From contig OZ024785.1 of assembly GCA_964017065.1 (NCBI GenBank), positions 2,499,142-2,563,141 of the forward strand: DNA of 64,000 nt. The letters run 5' to 3'. Source of the DNA: Haliclona indistincta. Taxonomy: Eukaryota; Porifera; Demospongiae; Haplosclerida; Chalinidae. Under the pieces are notes generated by a model. It did not search any database, had not been told where the DNA came from, and saw nothing but the letters and a program-made list of their open reading frames with translations. A program made the translations under genes and the position numbers. This document shows positions 22,801 to 32,892 of this stretch, piece after piece (the stretch's first letter is position 1; each line of letters begins with the position of its first letter).

Positions 22801-23761
22801 GTGGCCGGGCATCGATCAAGATATTGAGAAAGCTGTGAAAGCCTGCCCAGAATGTCAGTTTCATTTGTCGTCACCTGCAGAAGCCCCACTATTGCCTTGG
22901 ACATGGCCTAGTCGCCCCTGGTCAAGAGTTCATATTGATTTTATGGGTCCGTTCCAGGGTCATATGGTGTTGGTGCTAGTAGACGCACATTCCAAATGGA
23001 TTGAAGCCCATGTCATGAGTGCAATAACATCAACTCTGACCATTCAGTGTCTGCGGCGAATATTTGCTACCTTCGGGCTTCCAGAAGTTATTGTCACTGA
23101 CAATGGACCATCACTGGTTAGTGAAGAATTTGAAGCCTGGCTGAAAAGGAATGGTATACGACACAAGACATCTCCGCCTTACCACCCAGCAACAAACGGG
23201 TTGGCAGAGCGGGCAGTGCAGACAGTAAAGAGAGGAGTGAAAAAAATGAAGTCAGGGACACTCAGTGACAAAATTGCCCGATTTCTGTTTGCCTATCGAA
23301 ATACACCTCACAGTACAACTGGTGTCTCTCCTGCTGAGTTATTGATGGGTCGCAAACTGAGGAGTCCATTGGACTTGCTGAAGCCAGATCTGCATTTTAG
23401 AGTGGAAGGAAGACAAGAGAAGCAAAAGCAATACCATGATAAGTCTTCACGTCAACGTTCTTTTGCAATTGGGAACCTGGTATTCGTCAATAATTTTTCG
23501 CGCAGTTCAGCCGACCTATGGTTACCAGGACAAGTGATTGTGGCTACAGGCCCAAGAGCCTTCCAAGTCAAGATATTCGATGGACGTATCGTCAGACGTC
23601 ATGTAGATCACATGCGAATTAGAACAGCACCTGTTGCGCAAAAGGAATTAGGGGAACTGCAGGGATTCGATTTTGAATTTCCGAAGGGACCTGTAGATCA
23701 ACCAGATCCAGACACTCCACCTTCTACATGCACCTGTCAGCCCAAGAACAAGACCTCCTAG
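19847..23761 (+). CDS. Gag-Pol polyprotein of a Ty3/Gypsy retrotransposon
   Basis: An uninterrupted 1304-aa frame. Gag-like region at 1-210, two CCHC zinc knuckles at 214-227 and 234-247, aspartic protease DTGA at 315, reverse transcriptase with YLDD at 598-601, RNase H with CDAS near 747, and integrase with an HHCC finger (H967/H970, C1000/C1003) and D1031, D1085, E1121, the last two 35 residues apart as in DD35E integrases. Gag and Pol are fused in one frame without frameshift. Every catalytic motif I checked is present, so the copy looks young and possibly active. It has no envelope gene. Its codon use and orientation differ from the surrounding receptor gene B1, in whose intron it lies. 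Confidence 0.95.
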   Translation: MATIPVGNIGEFVPDKEEWSQYETRLRYFFVANNIKEEAAQKAVFLTVVGPATFKTLTSLVSPASVDDKTYPQLTGELGKYYNPKPSEIVQRFKFNSRCRQPTESVATFVTELRALVKHCNYAADSLDSLLRDRLVCGINDMQMQRRLLSEDKLTFETAFKITLAMETAARDTQTCSALQQEQPQVKEENLKLQKIMPAPVRTPSPSSGPRSQCYRCGYGGHSSDSCKFRYTKCHHCGKTGHIVRVCRSKRPLQPQQHPPVSNQYLEETNPDLQDNGNTSAPPEYTMFSLEADQYTHPYVLELQLDEKIVRMEVDTGASLSLMPLSTFRKLWPQRELLPSNVKMSTYTGEVLAVSGTANVLVTGHGTETATLPLLIVEKEGPCLLGRNWLKSLRLDWRQLIRVHHLQDNPALTEVLQRHPHVFDEGLGTLKGFKAKICVDPSATPRFCKARPVPYAMRAMVEKELDRLVQQEILEPVQFADWAAPIVPVLKSDKKSLRICGDFKMTVNSASKLDAYPIPRIEDLFARLSGGVCFSKLDLSQAYLQLELEEDSKQFVVINTHKGLFRYNRLPFGISSAPGIFQRTMESLLQNIPSVIVYLDDILIAGQSEEEHLRLLEEVLSRLETAGLRLKREKCVLMSESVEYLGHTIDRHGLHPTKEKVKAVCEAPSPKNVSELKSYLGLLTYYSKFLPNLATLLAPLYQLLQSGVQWKWSAEQDKAFKASKELLVSSQVLVHFDSELPLVVACDASPYGLGAVLSHKYANGSERPIGYASRSLSSAERNYSQLEREGLACVFGVKRFHSYLYGHSFSLITDHKPLEGLFHEDRAIPAQASSRIQRWALTLAMYDYHLIHKKGSEHANADAFSRLPLPVTLDTTPQPPEVVLLMEQMRDSPVNTDHIRTWTRRDTTLSQVVQFVRYGWPMHLNDSSLQSYWQKRTELSLQEECLLWGNRVVIPQIGQERVLQELHEAHPGATRMKQLARTLVWWPGIDQDIEKAVKACPECQFHLSSPAEAPLLPWTWPSRPWSRVHIDFMGPFQGHMVLVLVDAHSKWIEAHVMSAITSTLTIQCLRRIFATFGLPEVIVTDNGPSLVSEEFEAWLKRNGIRHKTSPPYHPATNGLAERAVQTVKRGVKKMKSGTLSDKIARFLFAYRNTPHSTTGVSPAELLMGRKLRSPLDLLKPDLHFRVEGRQEKQKQYHDKSSRQRSFAIGNLVFVNNFSRSSADLWLPGQVIVATGPRAFQVKIFDGRIVRRHVDHMRIRTAPVAQKELGELQGFDFEFPKGPVDQPDPDTPPSTCTCQPKNKTS

Positions 23762-23842
23762 AACACTACCTCCCCCTCGGAACCCAAGTTCTCGGGTCAG
23801 GCGCCAACCGGACTATTTTGCACCTCTGGTATCACATTATTT

Positions 23843-24042
23843 NNNNNNNNNNNNNNNNNNNNNNNNNNNNNNNNNNNNNNNNNNNNNNNNNNNNNNNNNN
23901 NNNNNNNNNNNNNNNNNNNNNNNNNNNNNNNNNNNNNNNNNNNNNNNNNNNNNNNNNNNNNNNNNNNNNNNNNNNNNNNNNNNNNNNNNNNNNNNNNNNN
24001 NNNNNNNNNNNNNNNNNNNNNNNNNNNNNNNNNNNNNNNNNN
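23843..24042. other. Assembly gap (200 N)
   Basis: Exactly 200 N, a conventional gap size, so the true length is unknown. It probably hides the 3' LTR of the Gypsy element. Confidence 1.
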
Positions 24043-25299
24043 GGCGTGGGGGTTGATTGGGATATTTCATCTCCATTTACTAAAACAGAGAACATTGCAA
24101 TGAAAGATGTTATGCTGTATCAGATGACTCACTGAAAATGTTCTCCAAGGTGTGTCTCTGATTAGCTTCATTAACAATGACCAATGAGATATTGTATTGT
24201 GTAACAATGCTTGGCGGCTCTATTAGACTAGTGAAGCTACTGCAAGTATTCACAGACTGAGACATGATCATCACAGTTTGGTTACTGATGTAGGAGATGG
24301 TATATATGTACATCAGTGACTCATACTGACACACTTCAGGACACTGTGTATTGTGTGGTGAATGAGAAATCCATGAGGTCAGAGTTGATTGGAGATATAA
24401 CAAACCTTGTAAGAGACATTCAAAGTGTTATTATTTATTGTGAGTACTAGTTCTGAATCAAATCCTTGAATAATTTATTTGAAATTTCTTGCATGAAGAT
24501 GCAAGAAATTACAAATAAATTATTATAAGCTGCTATTAATTTGCAGTACCTTTAGGGAATCCACTAGTAGTGTTTGTACTGGGTCCAGTGCTACCCACAT
24601 CAGTCTCAGCCTCCACTGTGAACACCAGCTCATCACACTGACCTCCTCCTCCTCTCAGCACTAACTGCTCATCACATGTTGTCCACTGAGTGATCTGGTT
24701 TGATGTGAGGTTGAGCATGGTCACAGTGTAGTTGATGACAGGTAATGGCCATGGAGCAGTCCAGGTGAGAGTGAGGGCAGTCAGGTTAGTCACTGTCACT
24801 GAGGGAGCTACAGGAGGGCCTGGTGGACCTGGAGTAGCAATGGTATGGCTTGTCAATATTGAACTCCACTTGAATCTTACCTTGTACAACCAATATGCAG
24901 ACTTTATCAGGAGTCATGCATGAAGTGGTACTAGCTATATCTGGTGCACATAGCACTGATGTGTTTCTGTCTGTATTTGCTAGTACAGATACTGTTGTTG
25001 GGTCTCTAAAATCCATAGTGACATTTTCAAGTTGTACCACTTGTTGCTGTTAGTGCATTTTGACCTGGTCTGTCTGAAAATTCCACTGTTACATGTACAT
25101 CAGGTCCAGTACAAGGACATGTGAAGCTGAAGTTAGTTCCAGGAGTCACCACTCGAGTGATTGTAGAGGCTAGAGAAGTCTTACTCAGTGAATGTGTATT
25201 GCTCTAAGGCTCACCTTTACTGCATGTGATCTTTGCTTGTGTTGTATAAAGTGATATAATAGCCCACAGAGACAGAGCATGGAATACGACACCAGCCAT

Positions 25300-25629
25300 G
25301 TTGCATACAATCTTCACTACTCGGCAACCGAATGGAAATGCACCAGTTTGCATGCTGTGTAAATGAGAATGCTTGTATTTCCATAAACTTTCCATGTAAT
25401 TAAATGTCTCACTGGTAAATGTTTTACTACATATGCCGCAGCATCGCAGACTAATAACGTAATTGGTTTTGCACTGGAAACGTCATTGTGCCGCACCTCC
25501 GGGTGCGCTCACCAACCCACGCGGACAGTTGTAGGACTAGTATAAAAGCAGGAAGGACAGCATTTCTTGTAATTCCTTGCTGCCGGAACAGTCACTCTGA
25601 GTTCTCCGACAAAATCTCCTCTCTAGGAA
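25300..25629. promoter_or_regulatory. Shared divergent promoter of B1 and S1
   Basis: These 330 bases separate the B1 start (minus) from the S1 start (plus). TATAAAAG at 25541-25548 faces S1, 89 bases before its ATG. An ATTGGTTT (inverted CCAAT) and AACGTCATTG lie between. The block is conserved at 28187-28473 and 50238-50580. Confidence 0.6.
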
Positions 25630-26452
25630 ATGTTTTCCAGCATGCTCCGACTCGTCGTCTTGTTGTTGACGCTGTTTTACAATAACGTCTCAGCCACAAC
25701 CTCGTGTGAACCAGCAGTTGATCTAGCTCACGTTCTACAAAACACCGGTACGTACTAGACATACTACACGCATCGCAAATTACACATAGTTTTGTGGTCC
25801 ATTATGCATTGCAGTGTGCATGCATGCGCACATGCTTTACAACTGTTTGTTTCCTTCGCAGCAATACTCAACGCCACTGAAGAGCCAATAGTGGTAACCC
25901 GGTCTCAAGATGCTACTCTTAGTTGCATGACTGCCTGTGGTTCTATTGAGTGGTTCCATGGAAATATTATAGAGATCGACAAACCAATGTTCCTCTGCAC
26001 AAATAATGGAACTACTTGCGATACCAGTGTTAACTCCCTTGGTTGTGCAAATGCTGAAGGGGAAAAATTTGTTGGCAGCACACTGACCTTTACACCACAT
26101 GAGACAATGAAAGTCTGGTGCCAAACGAGATTCACAAATATCGGAGTCTCATGCATCTTTAGAATTCCCAGCAAAGCAGCCCTCATCATATTAAAAGGTA
26201 AGCCAACAGCAATGCAACCTAATGATGGTTCATAACCACTTTCTTATCTCTTCAGATGAAACAGTAACACCTCGACCTATGGCTACTTCAACAATCGTTC
26301 CCTCTTCAACATTTTCAACCTCTTCATCCTCTTCGCAAGCCCCCACTAGACCAGTACATACCTCAGCAACCTCAGTCTCGTTCCTGTACCCCATCACCCA
26401 GACATTGCACATATACTTTTTTTTTCTTTACTCTCTTTTTACTATTACTTAG
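25630..26452 (+). CDS. S1: short single-Ig receptor with altered hydrophobic C-terminus
   Basis: Exons: 25630-25747 (signal peptide, MFSSMLRLVVLLLTLF), 25862-26197 (Ig-like, LSCMTACGSIEWF, further Cys including VWCQT) and 26256-26452 (Ser/Thr-rich stalk). The total is 651 nt, 216 aa, in frame. Compared with S4, exon 3 has lost about 17 bases and changed frame after the residues TRPV. It now ends with a hydrophobic stretch (LHIYFFFLYSLFTIT) and a TAG, and the usual membrane exon is missing. The product may be a broken receptor, or a protein held by this C-terminal segment (tail helix or GPI-type signal). The head-to-head partner is B1. Confidence 0.5.
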
Positions 26453-26825
26453 CAAAATTATCCATGCAAATACATGTACTTTTAAAATACACATCACTTT
26501 CATGCCAGTATTTTCATATACTGAAATTAACACATAAAGTGTTGTTTTTCCATGATCAAGCACAAATCTAGCAATTCCTTCATTGTTCAAGTATGCTTTG
26601 TAAAAATTTGCACTTAACTTTCATCCATCGTTGGCGCAACACCAGGAAGAGCAAAAAGAAATCGTCCAGTTCGAGATCACCATGTTTAAAATGGGTGTGG
26701 CTGTCAAACTAAATATTTCTCGTGCAGTTTCCTTTGCCTCGTGCATCTACATCTATCTACATGTACTTTTAGCTTTGTTCTTCGTGTAAATATTCGTATA
26801 TCGTGTTTACACGTGCGATATCTTG

Positions 26826-28186
26826 GCAGCTACAGAACTGCTAGCGGTAGAAGATGGTACTGCATGTGTGGAGGAAGGTGTTAAATAATTTTGACCTAAC
26901 TACAAGATGACCTCACTACATACAAAGGCCCAAGACTTATTACACAATTACTGGTACTCTGTTTTCCTGGCGTGGGGGCTGATTGAAATATTTCATCTTC
27001 ATTTACTAAAACAGAGAATATTGCAATGACAGATATTATGCGCTGCATCAGATGACTCACTGAAAATTTTCTCAAAGGTGCCTGTGTCTCTCATTAGCTT
27101 CACTAACAATGACCAATGAGATATTGTATTGTGTAACAATGCTTGGCGGCTCTATTGGAGTAGGGAAGCTGCTGCAAGTATTCATTGAATGAGACATGGT
27201 CATTGGTCCAGTTTTATCACTGAGGTAGGAGATGGTATATGTGTACATCAGTGACTCATACTGACACACTTCGGGATACTGTGTATTGGGTGGTGAATGA
27301 GAGATCAGATTTGATCAGAGATATAACAAACCTTGTCAAAATGTTTTTATTCTTTGTGAGTACTAGTTCTGAATCGAATCCTTGAGACCCTATATGCAAG
27401 AAATTACAAACTGCTGTTAATTTGTAGTACCTTTAGGGAATCCACTAGTAGTGTTTGTACTGGGTCCAGTGCTACCCACATCAGTCTCAGCCTCCACTGT
27501 GAACACCAGCTCATCACACTGACCTCTTTCTTGTTCGTTTGTCAGCACATATCGTTCCTCAGTTGCAGTCCACTGAGTGATCTGGTTTGATGTGAGGTTG
27601 AGCATGGTCACAGTGTAGTTGATGACTAGGAATGGCCATGGAGCAGTCCATGCAGGTGAGAGTGAGGGCAGTCAGGTTAGTCACTATCACTGAGGGAGCT
27701 ACAGGAGGGCCTGGTGGACCTGGAGTACCAATGATATGGCTTGTCAATATTGAACTCCACTTGAATCTTACCTTGTACAAACAATATGCAGAATTTATTA
27801 GGAGTCATGCATGAAGTGGTACTAGGTATATCTGGTGCACATAGCACTGATGTGTTTCTGTCTGTATTTGCTAGTACAGACACTGTTGTTGGGTCTCTAA
27901 AATCCATAGTGACATTTTCACAAATTGTACCACTTGTTGCTGTTAGTGCATGTTGACCTGGTCTGTCTGAAAATTCCACTGTTGCATGTACATCAGGTCC
28001 AGTACATGTGAAGCTGAAGTTAGTTCCAGGAGTCACCACTCGAGTGATGGTAGAGGATAGAGAAGTCTTACTCAGTGAATGTGTATTGCTCTAAGGCTCA
28101 CCTTTACTGCAAGTGATCTTTGCTTGTGTTGTATAAAGTGATATAATAGCCCACAGAGACAGAGCATGGAATACGACGCCAGCCAT
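26826..28186 (-). pseudogene. B2: degenerate type B receptor
   Basis: Signal exon 28102-28186 is good, but the Ig exon (27772-28056) has lost its acceptor: CTCTAG in B1 is CTCTAT here (base 28057), and the exon also lacks six bases. The FN3 exon (27431-27719) carries a 4-base insertion near 27648 and shifts frame. The second FN3-like exon (27061-27278) is shifted too. The stalk exon stops at about 26826, where homology ends, so the membrane helix is gone. S2 lies head to head, 287 bases upstream. Confidence 0.75.
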
Positions 28187-28473
28187 GTTGCATACAATCT
28201 TCACTACTCGGCAACCGAATGGAAATGCACCAGTTTGCATGCTGTGTAAATGAGAATGCTTGTATATGCCGCAGCATCGCAGACTAATAACGTAATTGGT
28301 TTTGATCTGGAAACGTCATTGTGCCGCACCTCCGGGTAATTAGTACGCGCTCACCAACCCACGCGGACAGTTGTAGGACTACATGTATAAAAGCAGGAAG
28401 GACAGCATTTCATGTAATTCCTTGCTGCCGGCCAGTCACTCCGAGTTCTCCGACAAAATCACCTCTCTAGGAA
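28187..28473. promoter_or_regulatory. Shared divergent promoter of B2 and S2
   Basis: Copy of the 25300-25629 block, with TATAAAAG at 28386-28393 before S2. It is shorter, lacking the AT-rich part next to the B signal exon. Confidence 0.55.
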
Positions 28474-28920
28474 ATGTTTTCCAGCATGCTCCGACTCGTC
28501 GTCTTGTTGTTGATGCTGTTTTACAATAACGTCTCAGCCACAACCTTGTGTGAACCAGCAGTTGATCTAGCTCACATTCTACAAAACACCGGTACGTACT
28601 ACACGCATGCATCGCAAATTACACATAGTCTACGATCCATTATGCATTGCAGTGTGCATGCGGACATGCTTTACAACTGCATGGGGGTTGTTTCTTTCTC
28701 AGCAATACTCAACGCCACAGAAGAGCCAATAGTGGTAGACCAGTACATACCTCAGCAACCTCAGTCTTGTTCCTGTACCCCATCACCCAGACATTGCACA
28801 TCTACTTTTTTCTCTTTACTCTCTATTTATTATTACTTAGCAAAATTATCCATGCAAATACTTAAAATACACATTTACTTTCGTGCTGCTATTATTCATA
28901 CACTGAAATTAACCCTTTAA
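28474..28920 (+). pseudogene. S2: short receptor that has lost its Ig domain
   Basis: The signal exon 28474-28591 matches S1. Exon 2 starts at 28703 with AILNATEEPIVV but jumps after GTGGTA straight to stalk sequence (DQYIPQQ), so the Ig domain is deleted. The intron is 111 nt, a multiple of three, and has no stop, so both spliced (111 aa) and unspliced (148 aa) frames stay open. The final TAA is supplied by the first bases of the TTAA-flanked insertion at 28913. Expression is doubtful. Confidence 0.6.
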
Positions 28921-29509
28921 GGCCTATAGCGGTTTTAGCCGCCATAGTTGACTCCACCTACTCTAGACGTCATAAAAAGTGCAAAAAGTGCTCTAGAGAG
29001 GTCAAATCAAGTTTATCTGCAAAAGATGACTTTACCTGAAAAAACCACCAGTTTTTCGGCGCGCCCTCCCCACTAAAACGTACAGAATGGGGGGAATTTT
29101 AAAGGGGGTGTCCCCCCGTTAACCCGGGGTTCGAAGGGGCGGAGCCCCTCGCGACTTTTGGCATTTTTAAGGCTTCAGGATGCCCAGAAATGCATACTTG
29201 GGCATGAAATATGGTCTAAACTATGCTGTTTGCTCACCTGGACACCACCAGGTTTTTGTATCAGTCACAAGGGCTAAACGAAGACCAAAATTGGCTGGAA
29301 AATGACGAGGTCGCAGCACTTAAGCGGCTTCAGTTCCGAAGTGGGAGTGGCCAACTCAGACTTTAGTACATGGTCGTAAACTTTGACATACCAGGAAACA
29401 ACAGCGCTAGTTTGGAACAGCTAACGTACTGCATGTTGTAGAAAATGCAAGACAAACTGTCAGTTTAGAGCAAGTCGAATTTTCGTCAAATAATTCAGTC
29501 ACTAAAGAG
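28913..29509. mobile_element. PiggyBac-like MITE with TTAA target duplication
   Basis: TTAA occurs at 28909-28912 and 29510-29513. The duplicated locus has one TTAA at 26527-26530 and no insert, so the empty site is visible in the same window. The ends are CCCTTTAAGG and, reversed, CTCTTTAGTG. The insert is 597 bp and non-coding. Confidence 0.75.
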
Positions 29510-30316
29510 TTAACACATAAAGTGTTGTTTTTCCATGATCAAGCACAAATCTAGCAATTTCTTCATTGTTCAAGTATGCTTTGTAAAAATTTGCACTTAA
29601 CTTTCATTTGTTGTTGGCGCAACACCAGGAAGAGCAAAAAGAAATCGTCCAGTTCGAGATGGCCATGTTTAAAATGGTTGTGGCTGTCAAACTAAATATT
29701 TCTCGTGTAATTTCCTTTGCCTCGTGCATCTACATCTATCTACATGTACTTTTAGCTTTGTTCTTCGTGTAAATATTCGTATATCGTGTTTACACGTGCG
29801 ATATCTGGGCAGCTACAGAACTGCTAGCGGTAGAAGATGGTACTGCATGTGTGGAGGAAGGTGTTAAATAATTTTGACCTAACTACAAGATGACCTCACT
29901 ACATACAAAGGCCCAAGACTTATTACACAATTACTGGTACTCTGTTTTCCTGGCGTGGGGGTTGATTGGAATATTTCATCTTCATTTACTAAAACAGAGA
30001 ACACTGCAATGACAGATGTTATGCTGTATCAGATGACTCACTGAAAATGTTCTCCAAGGTGTGTCTCTGATTAGCTTCATTAACAATGACCAATGAGATA
30101 TTGTGTAACAATGCTTGGCGGCTCTATTAGAGTCTAAGACTATATAGTGAAGCTACTGCAAGTATTCATTGACTGAGACATGGTCATTGGTCCAGTTTTA
30201 TCACTGAGGTAGGAGATGGTATATGTGTACATCAGTGACTCATACTGACACACTTCGGGACACTGTGTATTGTGTGGTGAATAAGAAATCCATCAGATCA
30301 GATTTGATCGGAGATA

Positions 30317-31391
30317 TTAGGGAGGTACGGACGGTAGTGACTCCCTGTGTAGGGATGAACAAGAAAACAAAATGGCGGCTACATACAATGTATTAGCGTT
30401 CAAACGCTGATATTTCGCATGGTGATGAATTTTGTACGTCAAAGACACTTTAGATCTGCTCTCTGGCGTTGTCCCATCTTACAGTAGCAAGGAGATTGCT
30501 CGAAATTGTTACTAAAGTGACGAACCTGAAAACGGTGAAAATCGAGTTTCGTCATCTTCGTTTTCTTCTTCTTCTTGTTGTTCTTCTTCTTTCTTGTACT
30601 CGCCTAGCACATTTACGTGAGCAGTGCCGAGACCAAAACACTCACGAACAGTCGTGAAATTCTCCTTGCATGTGCCTTTGAACTTAGTTTTTAGCGAAAC
30701 GGCGATATAAATTCCGCGATTTCTCGATCGTGATCCATTGTCAGCTACATTGTAAGTGTTAGACGCCATTACTTCGAAGAACGGTAAGCTCGTGTAGGAT
30801 CACCATTCTCCTCTTGCTAGATAATTATAACAGTCTACAAACAAGTGTGGGCGGAGCTCGTATACATTCATCCGTAGGCGAGCTGTAGCTGCACGTTTAG
30901 AAAATCCGTCAACAACTGGAAACTAAACAAAATAATAGTGGAAACAAACTAGACGGCTCAGTACATGCATGCTATTGAACTGCTTTTCACTGAAAAGGAA
31001 AAAAGGACACAAACAAGAAAAAAAAGGATTTCTGTCGAAATCAAAAGGATGTAGTGATGAGGAAATATACCACTGGTCCACAATGTAAACCAACAAGGAA
31101 AAAGCATGGAATGGTAACACGATTGACTTGCTAACAGACCATAGATCCCTACATCAGTGGCTGTACATAAGATCAATATTATGTCACAAGCTGAATTCAA
31201 TTCATTACACTTCAGGTGTCAGTCAACGGCAACTAGCTGAACTAGCTATGGTCAGGCCATAGCAGCCACTGATGTAGGGATCTATGGTCTGTTAGCAAGT
31301 CAATCGTGTTACCATTCCATGCTTTTTACCAGTGGTATATTTCCTCATCACTACATCATTTTGATTTCGACAGAAATCTTTTCTTTTCTTG
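30317..31391 (-). mobile_element. Helitron-like non-autonomous element, copy 3
   Basis: Same family as copies 1 and 2, with a mutated end hairpin (GGGAGGTACGGACGGTAGTGACTCCC, imperfect) and the long inverted repeat at about 31013-31152 and 31255-31391. Compared with B1, about 15 host bases around the splice donor are missing at the right border, so the insertion or a later deletion destroyed the B3 exon end. Confidence 0.5.
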
Positions 31392-32291
31392 AGACATTCA
31401 AAATTTTGTTATTCATTGTGAGTACTAGTTCTGAATCAAATCCTTGAAACCCTGTATGCAAGAAATTACAAATATGCTATTAATTTGCAGTACCTTTAGG
31501 GAATCCACTAGTAGTGTTTGTACTGGGTCCAGTGCTACCCACATCAGTCTCAGCCTCCACTGTGAACACCAGCTCATCACACTGACCTCCTCCTCCTCTC
31601 AGCACTAACTGCTCATCACACGTTGTCCACTGAGTGATCTGGTTTGATGTGAGGTTGAGCATGGTCACAGTGTAGTTGATGACAGGGAATGGCCATGGAG
31701 CAGTCCAGGTGAGAGTGAGGGCAGTCAGGTTAGTCACTGTCATTGAGAGAGCTACAGGAGGGCCTGGTGGACCTGGAGTAGCAATGATATGGCTTGTCAA
31801 TATTGAACTCCACTTGAATCTTACCTTGTACAACCATTATGCAGACTTTATTAGGAGTCATGCATGAAGTGGTACTAGGTATATCTGGTGCACATAGCAC
31901 TGATGTGTTTCTGTCTGTATTTGCTAGTACAGACACTGTTGTTGGGTCTCTAAAATCCATAGTGACATTTTCACGAATTGTACCACTTGTTGCTGTTAGT
32001 GCATGTTGACCTGGTCTGTCTGAAAATTCCACTGTTGCATGTACATCAGGTCCAGTACAGGGACATGTGAAGCTGAAGTTAGTTCCAGGAGTCACCACTC
32101 GAGTGATGGTAGAGGCTATATGAAGATGACAGACTAGTAACTGTCAGCATTGCAATGTCCTTACCTTCATTGCAAGTTATTTTCGCTTTGTGTTGCAAAA
32201 AACAGTCAATAGGTTAGACAGCAACTCACTATCTAATAAAAATACCTTTTACTGTTTGAAGATTATTGAAAGAAACAACAGCAATGAAAAT

Positions 32292-32813
32292 GAAGCACCA
32301 TGGTGCAGATGCCTCGGTGGAATTGCATGCATACTGCACTCTGGACATGAGGCTTTGACCGTCAACACACAGCAACTACATACAGCTAATCCATCAGCAG
32401 ATGATGAGATTTATAAAGTACAATGGTCATACAAGCTGGCAAAAATAACAGAAGCCAATAGTATGCTACCACAGAGTAATAGTTAGCTGGGCGTGCACAA
32501 AGCAGCCATGCTTGTAGCAGCTAGCTTTTTTCGGTTTTGCTGAATGTTATTCAGACCCACCACGCTATCCTGTAGTCCAGATCAAACCTACAATATACTA
32601 GCCAGTTAACCATGGACACATTCGACTTCGGAGAAGTCCAGATCGCCAGCAACGGTAAACAAAGTAAGCAAATCACGCCATAACTCACGAACAAAGCTTT
32701 AATTCAAAAATCTAAGACCATCAAGTTCGAGCTCTTAACGTGTTATGTCGATATTGCAATTACCACCAGCTGATTCTTCGCCGTCTTTCAGAACTAGAGC
32801 GGACAGACATACG

Positions 32814-32845
<32 letters not shown>

Positions 32846-32888
32846 CGCACGATTACTGTATGCCTCGTGGCTCCGCCCACCGAGGCAT
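32292..32888. mobile_element. MITE family 2, copy 2, inside the B3 signal exon
   Basis: Begins near GCACCATGGTGC and ATGCCTCGGTGG, ends CCACCGAGGCAT, and is flanked by AAT on both sides. B5 (GAAAATAAGCCACATCG, 38039 onward) is the empty site. A (CAGA)n run at about 32813-32845 lies near its right end. It splits codon 4 of B3. Confidence 0.7.
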
Positions 32889-32892
32889 AATA

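Larger units (their letters stand above)
19642..23842 (+). mobile_element. Ty3/Gypsy LTR retrotransposon, 3' end in the gap
   Basis: The B1 intron sequence GGCGTGGGGGTTGA is interrupted at about 19642 and the same host sequence resumes right after the gap at 24043. In between are a short probable LTR, a primer-binding-like TGGCGACGAGGACGG (19814) and one long gag-pol frame. The 3' LTR, polypurine tract and right target duplication must lie in the run of N, or the gap size is wrong. No envelope frame was seen. Confidence 0.85.
19237..25299 (-). pseudogene. B1: type B long receptor, frameshifted and split by a Gypsy element
   Basis: Exons: 25215-25299 (signal peptide, MAGVVFHALSLWAI), 24881-25169 (Ig), 24550-24828 (FN3, four-glycine loop), 24406-24464 and 24133-24343 (second FN3-like domain), and 19237-19526 (Ser/Thr stalk, membrane helix, CCC and a short tail ending KLLLLY). 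The Ig exon is 289 nt against 291 in B3, B4 and B7; two bases are missing near 25030, so the frame fails. The acceptor of exon 24406-24464 has also moved by nine bases. The last intron carries the Ty3/Gypsy element in opposite orientation plus the assembly gap. S1 starts 331 bases upstream on the other strand. Confidence 0.7.
25215..26870. repeat. Segmental duplication unit (partner 28102-29860)
   Basis: The block holding a B signal exon, the divergent promoter, an S gene and trailing sequence is repeated at 28102-29860. The copies differ by loss of the Ig region in S2 and by one TTAA-flanked insertion in the second copy. Confidence 0.75.
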
